Shown: in pieces, positions 18,090-27,237 of the stretch
Position numbering within the stretch: the stretch's first letter is position 1
Layout: each line of letters starts with the position of its first letter
From: Candidatus Rokuibacteriota bacterium
Lineage (GTDB): Bacteria; Methylomirabilota; Methylomirabilia; Rokubacteriales; CSP1-6
Length of the DNA: 64,000 nucleotides
Direction: 5' to 3'
NCBI GenBank assembly: GCA_003220685.1
Contig: QHTE01000058.1
Location: 62,001 to 126,000, forward strand
Notes under the pieces: generated by a model
Databases searched by the model: none
The model's input: the letters and a program-made list of their open reading frames with translations, nothing else
What the model was told of the DNA's origin: nothing
Position numbers and translations under genes: made by a program

Positions 18090-19396
18090 TAGACGTCCCG
18101 CTTCACGAAGCGGTTGGTGTTCTCCTTCAGCGGTGCGTAGTAGCCCAGGTTCCCCACCGGCTCGGCCGCGTGAGCCGTGCCGTGGACGGCAGTGCAGCCG
18201 GCTACCGTGCAGGCCTGCTCGCCCGGCTTGACGCCCGAGTCATACCCAAGCCAGCGTACTCGTGTCTGCCGCGTGGTGCCCCAGAACCGATCGTCGATCG
18301 CCTTCAGCGCTCGCACGAGCAGGGGGCGCGCGGGGATGGGGCACGTGCTGAGCGCCCACACGGTGAGGCTCCGCCACCAGACGTTCGGCTTGGTGAACGG
18401 GCAGACGGTCGCGCAGGTGAGGCAGCTTCCCCAGTGCGCGTCGACGTAGGGCCGGATCTTGTAGCACGTGAGCCAGTTGATCTTGTACTTCTCGACCCCG
18501 TTGAAGACCACCTTGTCGCCGAAGGGCACGCTGTTGGTGGGACAGTTGATCGCGCACTTGCGACAGATCTTGCAGAAGTCCTCGACGCCATTGTCGACGG
18601 GCTGATCCGGGACGAGCGGCAGATCGGTCATGATCGGGTCGGGCATGTGGATGCGGGCGCCGAATTTTCTGTGGATGAGGAGCCCGTTGCGCCCGAGCTC
18701 TCCGACGCCGGAAGCGAGCCCCGCCGCCTGAGGGTTCGACATGCCCCTGAGCGCCGAGTAGCCCAGCTCCTTGATGTAGCCCTCCAGGGCCTTGAGGATC
18801 ATCTGGGCCTTCATCTGCGAGACGTGGTAGGCGGCGTCTCCGATGTAGTGCCGGTGGGCCTGCAGCTTGTCGTAGTCCCACGCCGTGGTCGCCACGATGA
18901 TGTACGGGTACTGCTCCGCCATCTGCTCCGGAGTGCGACCCTGGTATACGTCACCGGACCGGTTCTGGTACACGTCACGCGCCGCGCTGTCCTTGGGCGG
19001 AGCGGAGGCGGCGTAGAGAAACGACGGGTGCGCCCGGGCCACGGTGACGACGTCGGCGCCCATGTGATGAGCCACGGCCTTGATGTGGCGCGTCATGGCG
19101 GCCGGGTCCGATACGGCGACCCGTTGGTGATTGACCTTGCCCTTGGGGGCCTGATTCACCAGCGCGGCCAGGAAATTCCGCTGGTCGGCGAAATGATTCG
19201 GCGCCGACACCCGCGTGAGTGGGTCCCTCGAGATCGTGTTGCGATACCAGTTGAAGAGCGCCTTGCCCAGCTCACCGCGTGAGTTCCTTGGGTGCGGCGT
19301 CTGGTTCATGTCGACATTGGAGACCGGTCCGACGATGCGAACGGAGCGGCCCAGGTACGGCGGGGGCGGAGTCTCGGTTTGAGGCGTCATGGCCAT
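18089..19396 (-). CDS. Reductive-dehalogenase-like (RdhA family) iron-sulfur protein
   Basis: A 435-residue protein with the RdhA / epoxyqueuosine-reductase-type cobalamin fold. Key stretches are IKAVAHHMGADVVTVARAHP, YIKELGYSAL, GVGELGRNGLLIHRKFGARI and TDLPLVPDQPVDNG. Two 4Fe-4S motifs follow: Cys 275-278-281-285 (CKICRKCAINCP) and Cys 311 with CLTCATVCP at 325-332. There is no Tat signal, so unlike respiratory dehalogenases it is cytoplasmic. The ATG at 19396 with AAGGGGGA upstream was chosen over a longer reading that adds 60 unlikely residues. Its substrate is unknown; catabolic dehalogenation or ring-type reduction is a guess. Confidence 0.85.
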   Translation of the reverse strand: MAMTPQTETPPPPYLGRSVRIVGPVSNVDMNQTPHPRNSRGELGKALFNWYRNTISRDPLTRVSAPNHFADQRNFLAALVNQAPKGKVNHQRVAVSDPAAMTRHIKAVAHHMGADVVTVARAHPSFLYAASAPPKDSAARDVYQNRSGDVYQGRTPEQMAEQYPYIIVATTAWDYDKLQAHRHYIGDAAYHVSQMKAQMILKALEGYIKELGYSALRGMSNPQAAGLASGVGELGRNGLLIHRKFGARIHMPDPIMTDLPLVPDQPVDNGVEDFCKICRKCAINCPTNSVPFGDKVVFNGVEKYKINWLTCYKIRPYVDAHWGSCLTCATVCPFTKPNVWWRSLTVWALSTCPIPARPLLVRALKAIDDRFWGTTRQTRVRWLGYDSGVKPGEQACTVAGCTAVHGTAHAAEPVGNLGYYAPLKENTNRFVKRDV

Positions 19397-19439
19397 CGAG
19401 CATCCCCCTTCGATGCGGTGAGTCTGGCCACCTATGTTG

Positions 19440-19838
19440 TCACACGTAGGAAGCCAGCGCCACTTCGGCGCAACGCTGATCCTGCTCCTCGGTGCCGCCC
19501 GCCACGGCGATGGCGCCCACCACACTGCCGCCCTCCACGATGGGTAACGCCCCCGCCCCCGGCATGATTCGGCCATTGCTCGACACCACCAGGCTTTGAA
19601 ACCAGGTCTGCCCGGCGACGCCCGCCAGCTCCTTCGTCGGTTGCTGGAAGCTGGCCGCCGTATAGGCCTTGTTCAGCGCGATCTCCACGGTGATCGGACG
19701 AGCGCGGTCCATGCGTCCGAGCGCGATCATCCGGCCGCTCTGGTCGACCACCACCGCGGTCACCGCAATGTCCAGCTGCGCGGCGTGGGCGTGCGCGCTG
19801 CGCACCATCTGGATCGCCTTCTCCCCGGGGATGGCCAT
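19440..19838 (-). CDS. GlcG/HbpS family (DUF336) protein
   Basis: A 132-residue stand-alone GlcG/HbpS domain: KAIQMVRSAHAHAAQLDIAV, VVVDQSGRMIALGRMDRARP, ALNKAYTAASFQQPT and GGSVVGAIAVAGGTEEQDQ. It is clearly related to the C-terminal half of the ferredoxin fusion at 16836-17498. HbpS homologues bind haem and others are reported near cobalamin- or flavin-dependent catabolic enzymes, so a cofactor-binding accessory role for the iron-sulfur protein is reasonable. It is three bases downstream of the NMT1-type binding-protein gene. Confidence 0.9.
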   Translation of the reverse strand: MAIPGEKAIQMVRSAHAHAAQLDIAVTAVVVDQSGRMIALGRMDRARPITVEIALNKAYTAASFQQPTKELAGVAGQTWFQSLVVSSNGRIMPGAGALPIVEGGSVVGAIAVAGGTEEQDQRCAEVALASYV

Positions 19839-19841
19839 CGG

Positions 19842-20753
19842 CTACGTCCATGCCCGGTTGTCGACGGTGTTCTCGTAGGTGGCGCCGGGGACCGTCATGT
19901 TCCATTTCACGGTCCAGTCGTAGGTGTCCTCGAAGCGCTCACGGGTGTAGGGCTGCGGGGCAGCATGCAAGAGGCGCCAGGTCTGGAGCTCATGCGGCTC
20001 GAGCAATCCGCCCGTCTCGTGCACCAGGTAGTGAACGAAGGGCCTCGGATCCCGATCGAGCAGCTCGACGGCTCTCGCCTGGGCGCGGAACATCTTGGCG
20101 AGCGTGGGGCCGTCGAGATCGTCGCCCGCGGCCTCGCTGCGCGTCGAATGCGACTCGATCAGGATGCGCAGACCCCACTTCTGCGCCACGCTGATCCACG
20201 GCTCCGTCACGCTCGCCGCCGCGATCCGGTCATCACGGACCGCTTCGAGCCGCTTGAGCATCGACCCGACGGTGGTCCGCTTCACGTGCTCCGGCGTGAG
20301 GAAGCCTTCCATCATCTTCAGCGTGGTGAACTCCGAGCCGTTGTTGGGCGTCACCGCGATCGGCTTGTCCTTCAGCATCTCGGGCTCGTAGATCTTGGAG
20401 TGGCCGGACACGACGATGGCGAACTTCGACATGGAGGCGCCCAGCGCGACGATCTTGCGCCCACGCAGCCCCTGGGCGCACGCCTCGACGGCGCGCTTCA
20501 TGATGCCCCACTCGCACATCCGGTACTGGTCGATGCCGCCCTCGTTGTAGGCGGAGTCGAGCGGGCGATCGAAGACCGAATCGAATTTGACGGAGTGCGA
20601 TGTCGTGACCTGGGCCATTCCCGGCGTGGTCACGAACTCGAGGTCGAGGCCTTCATCCCTGAAGAACCCCTTGTCGCGGGCCACCAGCACGGGCAAGTCG
20701 TGGACCGCGTTCATGATCGCGATCTGGGGCTTCGACTTGATCTCGGAAGTCAC
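19842..20753 (-). CDS. NMT1/SsuA-type solute-binding fold protein, no signal peptide
   Basis: A 303-residue type II periplasmic-binding fold of the NMT1/THI5/SsuA group: MNAVHDLPVLVARDKGFFRD, FDRPLDSAYNEGGIDQY and a domain with LKDKPIAVTPNNGSEF are visible. The GTG at 20753, preceded by GAGGAG, is the likely start; a longer reading overlaps the upstream gene and adds no export signal. Lacking a signal peptide and any permease gene nearby, it may act in the cytoplasm as an enzyme or ligand-binding protein. Its place between a family-5 binding protein and the RdhA-like cluster suggests it handles the same compound. Confidence 0.8.
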   Translation of the reverse strand: MTSEIKSKPQIAIMNAVHDLPVLVARDKGFFRDEGLDLEFVTTPGMAQVTTSHSVKFDSVFDRPLDSAYNEGGIDQYRMCEWGIMKRAVEACAQGLRGRKIVALGASMSKFAIVVSGHSKIYEPEMLKDKPIAVTPNNGSEFTTLKMMEGFLTPEHVKRTTVGSMLKRLEAVRDDRIAAASVTEPWISVAQKWGLRILIESHSTRSEAAGDDLDGPTLAKMFRAQARAVELLDRDPRPFVHYLVHETGGLLEPHELQTWRLLHAAPQPYTRERFEDTYDWTVKWNMTVPGATYENTVDNRAWT

Positions 20754-20773
20754 CGCGGCTCCTCGCTCTCTGC

Positions 20774-22486
20774 CTACTTGCAAGGCTTCTCCTGCTTGCA
20801 CGCACTGATGAGAAACGTGTGGCCGATGTCCCCACCGTCCCACCCGGAGAAGGGCCAGTCCTTGATGATCTTGGGGTTCACCACCACCTCGATGTGCACG
20901 TCGAAGAGCGGGATGATCTCGAAGTTCTCGAACTTGTAGTTGCCAATTCTACGTAACTGGGCATCGTACGCCTTGGGATCGGAGATCTGCAGCAGCTCTT
21001 CCCACATCCCGTAGATCGTGTCGTCCTCGAACCAGTGCCCTACACCCTTCCCGGCGTTGAACAAGGCGATCTGCGGCTCCACCGCCTTCTTCGACGGGAC
21101 GCCGCCCCTGATGTACCAGTTCGCTCGCCGCTCCCGCACCTTGGGCTGGACCACCGCGACCAGGTCTGCCTCCTCCAGCTCCAGCTCGACGCCCACTTCG
21201 CGCAGCTGAGTGGCCACCGCTTCCATCAACTGGACGAGCTCCGGCGCCCCGGCAAACGGAAACAGCCACGCCTTCGCCTTGAAGCCCTTGGGGTATCCGG
21301 CCTCGGCGAGCAGTTGTTTGGCCTTCTTCGGATCGTAGCCGTACATCTCCGGGAAGCGCTTCGCCCAGGTGGGGTCCCAGCCCGGCAGGTCGGGATAGAA
21401 GCCCGCCACCAAGGTGGGCGTCGCCCGGCCCTTGTACAGCACCTTGAGCAGCTCCTCGCGGTTGACCGCCTTGTTCATGGCCTGCCGCACCTTCTTGTTG
21501 GTCCACGGCACCTTGGGGTCGAGTCGTCCCGTGATCCCCCCGTATTCGGTGTAGCGCTTCGAGGCCTTGTCCTCGGTGCCGAAGTACAGTCCACCGAAAG
21601 CAATGACGGTCTGTTGCGCCACCTGCCGGCTGCGGATGAGTCTGAACCCCTTGGCGATCGCCTCCTCGGTGAGGTCCCGGTTGATCTCGGTCAGGTGGCT
21701 TTCTGCCGTCAGCAGCTGGGCAAAGCGCGGCGGCTCCTCGACGTTCCAGGTCATCTGGATCTCTTTCCAGTCCACCACACCCCACTTCCAGTGCGGCGTC
21801 GGGGCGCGCTCGTACAGGACATACCGGCCGAGCTGCCGCTCCTTGAAGATGTACGGCCCCGTGCCGGCCGGCCGCGTCTCGTAGCCCATCTCCCCTTCTT
21901 TGTCCCACTGCGCCTTGCTGAAGATGATCATGCTCGACGCGCTCGAGTAATAAAAAAGCAAGTCGAGGCACACGACCTTGCAGTGCATGACGACCTCGTG
22001 GTCGCTGATCACCTCTACCCGCTGGACCGCGCACATGCCCTGCTTGTAGCCCACGACCGTTGGGTCTTTACGGCCTGGGTAGTTGGGGTCACACCACAGG
22101 GCGTGGTTGTGCACCACGTCCCTGGCCGTGAACTCGCCGTACCCGTGGTGGAACTGCACGCCCTTCTGCAGCTTGATCCGCCACGACCGGCCGTCCTTCG
22201 CCATTTCCGAGCTCTTGGCCAGCCAGGGATTGTATCCGCCCGACGAGACATCGACCTCGAACAGCCACTCGAATGCGGGATCATGCTGGATGTTGTGGTC
22301 AGGGGTGCCGTTGATCCAGGGGCGCATGTAATCCCGATACGGGTTGATCAGACCCATCACCAGACGGTCCACCTTGGCCTTGCCGGTGGCGGGTTGGGTC
22401 TGCGGGGTCGCGCCCGTCGGCATCAGGAGTAGCACCGCCACGAGGCCGAGCAATCCGTGGAGTTTCGAGAATCGCTTCTGCACCAT
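20774..22486 (-). CDS. ABC transporter substrate-binding protein, family 5
   Basis: Periplasmic SBP_5 protein of 570 residues with a clear signal peptide (MVQKRFSKLHGLLGLVAVLL, cleavage near TPQ). Family marks include WRIKLQKGVQFHHGYGEFTA, RPAGTGPYIFKERQLGRYVL, VRQAMNKAVNREELLKVLYK and KKAKQLLAEAGYPKGFKAKA. It heads the minus-strand cluster (AAGGAGG before the ATG) that continues through the NMT1-type protein, GlcG and the RdhA-like genes, so it probably imports their substrate. No permease or ATPase gene is adjacent. Confidence 0.9.
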   Translation of the reverse strand: MVQKRFSKLHGLLGLVAVLLLMPTGATPQTQPATGKAKVDRLVMGLINPYRDYMRPWINGTPDHNIQHDPAFEWLFEVDVSSGGYNPWLAKSSEMAKDGRSWRIKLQKGVQFHHGYGEFTARDVVHNHALWCDPNYPGRKDPTVVGYKQGMCAVQRVEVISDHEVVMHCKVVCLDLLFYYSSASSMIIFSKAQWDKEGEMGYETRPAGTGPYIFKERQLGRYVLYERAPTPHWKWGVVDWKEIQMTWNVEEPPRFAQLLTAESHLTEINRDLTEEAIAKGFRLIRSRQVAQQTVIAFGGLYFGTEDKASKRYTEYGGITGRLDPKVPWTNKKVRQAMNKAVNREELLKVLYKGRATPTLVAGFYPDLPGWDPTWAKRFPEMYGYDPKKAKQLLAEAGYPKGFKAKAWLFPFAGAPELVQLMEAVATQLREVGVELELEEADLVAVVQPKVRERRANWYIRGGVPSKKAVEPQIALFNAGKGVGHWFEDDTIYGMWEELLQISDPKAYDAQLRRIGNYKFENFEIIPLFDVHIEVVVNPKIIKDWPFSGWDGGDIGHTFLISACKQEKPCK

Positions 22487-22675
22487 CGTCGCCCCTCCTT
22501 ACGGAAAGTCAGGTGGTGCGGATCCCTGGGAAAAGCCGAGCCAGAACCTACGCGTCGACGGCGGTCGCCGTCAAGGGCAATTCGTTTCGGGTGCCAAGGC
22601 TTGCCTTCTCTCCTTCGATGCGGCTAGAGTCCCCGCATTGCTGCCGCACCGCGGCGGGCACAGGAGGGAACCAGA

Positions 22676-23185
22676 ATGAGCGTCCCCAAAGAGATCGGGC
22701 ATATCGTCCTCAACGTCACCGACGTTGAACGGTCCACCAGGTTCTATCGGGATGTGGTCGGGTTCCAGGTGTCCCGGTATCGCCCCGACGGAACGGGTGC
22801 GTTTTTGACCTGCGGCGTGGTGCATCACAACCTCGCCCTGTTCAAAGCGCCCGCGGGGGCCCGACCGCCGGAGAAGGGAGCGATCGGCCTCAATCACTTT
22901 GCGTTCAAGGTGGAAAGCTACCGCGCCCTGCAGGCAGCTCACACGCGGTTGGTGGAGGCCCGGGCCACCATCGACCACATCGTGGACCACGGCATGACCC
23001 GCAGCGTTTACTTCCTGGATCCTGACGGGATCATGATAGAGCTCTTTTCAGATACGTATGCCACCGAGGAGGAAGGACTGGCCTACATGAAATCCACCCG
23101 TGGAGGGGCTGTCCCGATGGACATCGGAGCGGCGGAACCCCCACGAGCGGAGATCCCGCAAGCTGACTTCACTCGGGTCGGCTGA
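22676..23185 (+). CDS. VOC family protein, extradiol-dioxygenase-like
   Basis: A 169-residue VOC protein: GHIVLNVTDVERSTRFYRDV at the start, a central HHNLALF, GLNHFAFKV with a likely metal-ligand His, and DPDGIMIELFSDT with the terminal Glu ligand. The arrangement H...H...E resembles the metal site of type I extradiol dioxygenases and glyoxalases. AGGAGGG lies 6-8 bases upstream of the ATG. Eight bases separate it from the LLM flavoenzyme gene, so they form an operon that may oxidise an aromatic or similar compound; the substrate is unknown. Confidence 0.88.
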   Translation: MSVPKEIGHIVLNVTDVERSTRFYRDVVGFQVSRYRPDGTGAFLTCGVVHHNLALFKAPAGARPPEKGAIGLNHFAFKVESYRALQAAHTRLVEARATIDHIVDHGMTRSVYFLDPDGIMIELFSDTYATEEEGLAYMKSTRGGAVPMDIGAAEPPRAEIPQADFTRVG

Positions 23186-23193
23186 CTGGTCTC

Positions 23194-24237
23194 ATGGACT
23201 GCGGGCTCTTCATCGAGTTCCCCTGCCGTGAGGGGATGACGGACCATGAGGCCTTTGCCGAGTGCTTTGCGCTGGTCGATGCCGCGGAGGCCCTCGGCGT
23301 CAACTCGGTGTGGCTAGCGGAGTACCATTTCGCCCCGATCAGCGTCCTGTCCTCCCCGATCACGGTCGCCAGCGCCATCGCCGCCCGGACCCAACGGATC
23401 CGCATCGGCCTGGCGGTGGTGCTCTTACCCCTGGCTCACCCGATCCATATCGCCGAGGACATCGCCACTCTGGACCACATCAGTCAGGGCCGGGTCGAGT
23501 TCGGCGTGGGGCGGGGCACGTTTCCTGACACGCATGATGGCTTCAACTCCCCCTTCGCCGAGAGCCGAGAGCGGTTCGACGAATACCTGGAGATCGTCGT
23601 CAAGGCGTGGACGCAGGAGCGCTTCTCCTTCGCGGGCAAGTACTATCGGTGCGAGAACCTGTGGGTCCGGCCCAAACCGGTGCAGCGCCCGCACCCGCCG
23701 ATCCGTGTCGGTATCACCTCGGAAGTCACCTTTCCGCTCGTCGGACGCCTGGGGTTTCCGATCATCATCAACCCCTCCAGGGTGTTTGCCCTCTCCCAAC
23801 TGGCGCCGTACATCCGGCAGTACCGCGAGGCATGGCACACGGCGGGCCATGCGGGCGTTCCCCAGGTGGGGCTCAGGGTGCCGCTCTACGTGGCTAAGAC
23901 GGCCGAGCGGGCCTACGCGGAGCCGAGGGTCAGCACCTTGGCAGCCGTACAAAGCCTGGGCAATCGCGTGGCGGACAGCGCCTCCCGCGTGGGCACGACC
24001 GGCGACTGGAGCGCTCAGGCAGAACGGGTGCGAAGCATGAGTTACGAGGAGTGGCTGCGGGACAAGGTGGTGTATGGCGTCCCGGAGGCTGTGGTCGACC
24101 GACTCCAGCAGCTCCGCGAGGAGCTGGACCTGACGCAGATTCTGTACGAGGTCAACTACGGGCGCCAGATTCCCTACCCGCTGCAGTTGGAAAACCTCAG
24201 GCTGATCAACGAGTACGTCATTCCCCAGCTCAAGTAG
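23194..24237 (+). CDS. LLM class flavin-dependent oxidoreductase
   Basis: A 347-residue bacterial-luciferase-like TIM-barrel flavoenzyme. Typical elements are ECFALVDAAEALGVNSVWLA near the N-terminus, RTQRIRIGLAVVLLPLAHPI, the flavin-binding RVEFGVGRGTF and, later, YRCENLWVRPKPVQRPHPPI. These enzymes use reduced FMN from a separate reductase for monooxygenation. It is co-transcribed with the VOC gene. Monooxygenase followed by VOC-type ring cleavage would be a coherent short pathway, which is inference. Confidence 0.92.
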   Translation: MDCGLFIEFPCREGMTDHEAFAECFALVDAAEALGVNSVWLAEYHFAPISVLSSPITVASAIAARTQRIRIGLAVVLLPLAHPIHIAEDIATLDHISQGRVEFGVGRGTFPDTHDGFNSPFAESRERFDEYLEIVVKAWTQERFSFAGKYYRCENLWVRPKPVQRPHPPIRVGITSEVTFPLVGRLGFPIIINPSRVFALSQLAPYIRQYREAWHTAGHAGVPQVGLRVPLYVAKTAERAYAEPRVSTLAAVQSLGNRVADSASRVGTTGDWSAQAERVRSMSYEEWLRDKVVYGVPEAVVDRLQQLREELDLTQILYEVNYGRQIPYPLQLENLRLINEYVIPQLK

Positions 24238-24246
24238 CCCTCCCTG

Positions 24247-25902
24247 ATGTCCGAGCGGACGTCTGATCCCGGTGGTGGAGAGCGGCCGGCTCCGCGAGGG
24301 AGCCCGGACAGCGGCTCGGCGGCGGAACGACTGTGGTGGTTCCGCGACGCGCGCGAGCCACTGCGGGCTCTCCCCGCCCGACGCCTGCGATGGCCGCGCC
24401 GGGAGCACACACTCGACGCCATCGCATGTCTCTCGCTGTCGACTCTCTGCTTCAGTCAGGCCCGCAGCGAGATGTTGTTCCGGCCCGGCTCGGACTTCTA
24501 CAACCTGACGCCGCTTCGGGCGCCGGCGCTCGCGGCATTCGTGCTCAACATCGTCGGGCTCGCTGCCTTCGGCTTCCTGGGTGTGCAATGGATCCGGCGC
24601 ATCCGGCGACCGGCGTGGCGTCGCCTCGCCGCGGTCGCGGCCGGGACAATGCTCCTCGCCTCCTTGAACTTCGCGCGCATCACGCACGAGACGGTCAGCC
24701 GATGGACGGACGCGATTGGCGGTCCCGGACTGCTGGCCCTTGTCGTTCTGATGCTTGCCGCGTCGCTGAGCTGGCCGCAGCCGGCGCTGCGCGTAATGCG
24801 TGGCCTCGCAATGGTCGCCTCACCGCTGGCCGTCGTCACGATCGCCTTCGCCCTGTGGATGTTCCTCGAGCTGGCAGCGGGCCCGGAGTGGCGCTGGGTC
24901 GATCCAGCGCCCCTCAAGCGGACGGCACCAAGTCTCCGGCGCATCGTCTGGCTCGTGTTCGAAGAGCTCGACCAGCGCATCACGTTCGAGGCGCGACCGA
25001 CCGGTCTCGCGCTGCCGGAGCTCGATCGTCTGAGGCGCGAGTCGCTCTATGCCGACGCCGCGCGCCCGCCGGCGGGGCCCACTGAAGTGACGATCCCGGC
25101 GCTCATCACCGGGCGTCCGGTCGTCGCGGTTGCGCCGATGAACAAGGGGGATCTCGAGCTCACGTTCAGGGACGGCAAGACGGCGCCATGGAGCGCCCAG
25201 CCGAACGTCTTCTCACGCGCGCGAACGCTCGGCTACGACACGGCGCTGATCGGATGGCACCTGCCGTATCCGCGGGTCCTCGGCGGCTCCCTCGGGCTCG
25301 CGCACTGGCGACCGTCCGTCGACTACGAACAAGCGCGCGGCGTCACGTTCCGTGCGGCGCTCCGGAACCAGTGGGCGAGCCTGGTGCCCCCCGCCAATCG
25401 CCGTCGGCTGCTCTCCCAGAGGGTTGCCGAGCTCGCCGATCTGGCGATCCGCACCGCAGTCGACGGCCGCTTCGGGCTCGTCTTCCTCCACCTGCCGATT
25501 CCCGAGCCGCCGGGCATCTACGATCGGGCCACGGAACGTCTCACGCCATGGAACTTCAGCGGCGCGGGAGAGGGCTACTTCGACAATCTCGCGATCGCCG
25601 ATCGGATCGTCGGCGAGCTGCGACGCGGGCTCGACCGTGCGCGCCTCGGCGACCTCACGTGGATCGTGGTGAGCTCCACTCGACCGTGGCGCGCGTCGAA
25701 GCAGTACGATGGGCGGACCGATCCGCGCGTGCCGTTTCTCCTGCGGCCTCCGGACGGCGGTCGCGCTCGGCACGTGGACGTTTCGTTCAGTACGCTCGCG
25801 ACACACGATCTGCTGCTGGCGATCCTGCGCGGCTCCATCAGCGACACGAGCGACGCCGCCATCTGGCTGGCGCGCCAGACTTCGGCGTCGGCGCGGGACT
25901 GA
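24247..25902 (+). CDS. Membrane-anchored sulfatase-like protein with altered metal ligands
   Basis: A 551-residue protein: four or five transmembrane helices within residues 58-210, then an extracytoplasmic domain of the alkaline-phosphatase/sulfatase superfamily. The core strand IVWLVFEELDQRITFEARP and the nucleophile region PAGPTEVTIPALITGRPV are visible. The usual first metal Asp is Glu (FEELD), and the usual Asp-His near the C-terminus (VVSSDH type) reads VVSSTRPW. These changes suggest weak or no hydrolase activity. It begins nine bases after the LLM gene but is unrelated in function. Role unknown. Confidence 0.7.
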   Translation: MSERTSDPGGGERPAPRGSPDSGSAAERLWWFRDAREPLRALPARRLRWPRREHTLDAIACLSLSTLCFSQARSEMLFRPGSDFYNLTPLRAPALAAFVLNIVGLAAFGFLGVQWIRRIRRPAWRRLAAVAAGTMLLASLNFARITHETVSRWTDAIGGPGLLALVVLMLAASLSWPQPALRVMRGLAMVASPLAVVTIAFALWMFLELAAGPEWRWVDPAPLKRTAPSLRRIVWLVFEELDQRITFEARPTGLALPELDRLRRESLYADAARPPAGPTEVTIPALITGRPVVAVAPMNKGDLELTFRDGKTAPWSAQPNVFSRARTLGYDTALIGWHLPYPRVLGGSLGLAHWRPSVDYEQARGVTFRAALRNQWASLVPPANRRRLLSQRVAELADLAIRTAVDGRFGLVFLHLPIPEPPGIYDRATERLTPWNFSGAGEGYFDNLAIADRIVGELRRGLDRARLGDLTWIVVSSTRPWRASKQYDGRTDPRVPFLLRPPDGGRARHVDVSFSTLATHDLLLAILRGSISDTSDAAIWLARQTSASARD

Positions 25903-25941
25903 CGATTGCGCGTCAGCGCGGCCGTTGGTAGTGCTGGGCAG

Positions 25942-26697
25942 TCAGCGGGAACCGGCCTTCTGCCGGCGCGTGAGCAAAGCGCAGGCGAGCTCGCCGACGG
26001 TCTCCAGGCCCTTTTCGATCCGCGCATGCCAGGCCGAGCCGCAGCTCACGCGCAGACAGTTGGCGTAGCGGTCGCCCGCCGAAAACACGTCGCCCGGCAC
26101 GAAGCAGATCCCCTTTTTCAGCGCGGCCTCGAAGAGCTCGCGGCTCGCAAGAGGCTTGGGTAGCTGCAGCCACAGCACGAAACCGCCATCCGGGCGGCTC
26201 ACTCTCGTGCCCCTCGGGAACGCACGGTCGATGGCGCGAATCATCCGGTCGATGTTGTCTCTGAACGTTCGGCGAACCCGGCGCAGCTGACTGTCGTATC
26301 CGCCGCTGGACAGGAATTCGGCCAGCGCCGCCTGCGGCAGCGCCGGGCCGCACAGGGTGAGCGCGAGCTTCTCGTCCAGGACCTTGGCCATGTGACGTCC
26401 GGTCGCGATCCAGCCGACGCGATACCCGGGCGCAATCGTCTTGGAAAAGGAGCTGCAGTAGATCGTGCTGCCGTGCGGGTCCAGGGCCATGAACGGCCTG
26501 GGACGTTCGTCACCGAAATAGATGTCGCCATAGATGTCGTCCTCGATCAGGGGGATCCGGTGCTTGGCGAGCAATTCCAGCACGGCCTTCTTCTTCTCGT
26601 CGGACATGGTGCAGCCCAGCGGGTTGTTGAAGCTCGATGACAACAGACATGCCTTGACCGACGTCGCGCCGAGCCGGGCCGCTTCAAGAGAGCGCCT
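25942..26697 (-). pseudogene. C-terminal half of a MocR-type PLP aminotransferase
   Basis: The remaining 250 or so residues of a GntR/MocR-family protein (normally about 470-490 with an N-terminal wHTH). Preserved are FNNPLGCTMSDEKKKAVLEL, LIEDDIYGDIYF with the cofactor Asp, the Schiff-base lysine in YCSSFSKTIAPGYRVGW and the C-terminal RVSCGSAWHARIEKGL. The wHTH and the first half of the aminotransferase domain are missing. Homology begins at SLEAARLGATSVKACLL (about 26690), directly abutting the truncated cupin gene, so a deletion has joined the two. Confidence 0.82.
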
Positions 26698-27060
26698 CGA
26701 CGTAGCCGCCGGCGGCGGCCGGGGTGTAGAGAAACAAGACGCGGCCGGTTTCGCTGCCGGTACTCTTCCAGGCATGCGGGACGTTGCGCGGGAAGAACGC
26801 GCAGGTGCCGGGCCCGCCGACGCTCACCTCGTCGCCGATCTTGAAGGTGATCTCGCCCGCGAGCACCCAAGCGACCTCGTCGCTGTCGCGGTGTAGATGT
26901 AGAGACTCTTAGTGCCGACGGGCACGGTCTCCTCGAACAGCATGATGCTCTCATTGGTCTCGTGGCCGAGGAGCTTCAGGGCCGAGAAGCGGCCGGGCGC
27001 GTTCATGTCGAGATGCGTTCCGCCGCCCGCGGGTATGACAAAGCCCTTTGCTGCGGTCAT
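26684..27060 (-). pseudogene. Cupin-domain gene, frameshifted and 3'-truncated
   Basis: A small cupin reading from ATG 27060 (MTAAKGFVIPAGGGTHLDM, AAGGAG upstream). After VPVGTKSLY one base has been lost between 26898 and 26899: inserting a C restores HLHRDSDEVAWVLAGE, the classic cupin metal-binding H-x-H stretch, and the frame continues through FFPRNVPHAWKSTG to TPAAAGGYVEAL. A stop at 26684 follows abruptly where intact homologues carry about 25-30 more residues. The gene is therefore damaged twice: a one-base deletion and a junction with the MocR remnant. Confidence 0.8.
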
Positions 27061-27237
27061 ATTGGTCTCCTTCCTGTGGGGGGAGTGAGGACAACCGCCG
27101 GGCCATGAGCATCTACGTCCACGAGGCGATTGGCGCGGCTCGGCATCAGGCGGATGTGCTCATGGACCTGGAGGCGGCGGAGCGCCTCTGGTCGACTTCT
27201 GTCGCGAGGCGAGGTCCCCGGTCGTATGCTCTGGGGC

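Noticed and set aside
22486-22675. Riboswitch or cobalamin element upstream of the RdhA-like operon
   Set aside because: No B12-box-like sequence or long leader; only a short divergent intergenic region.
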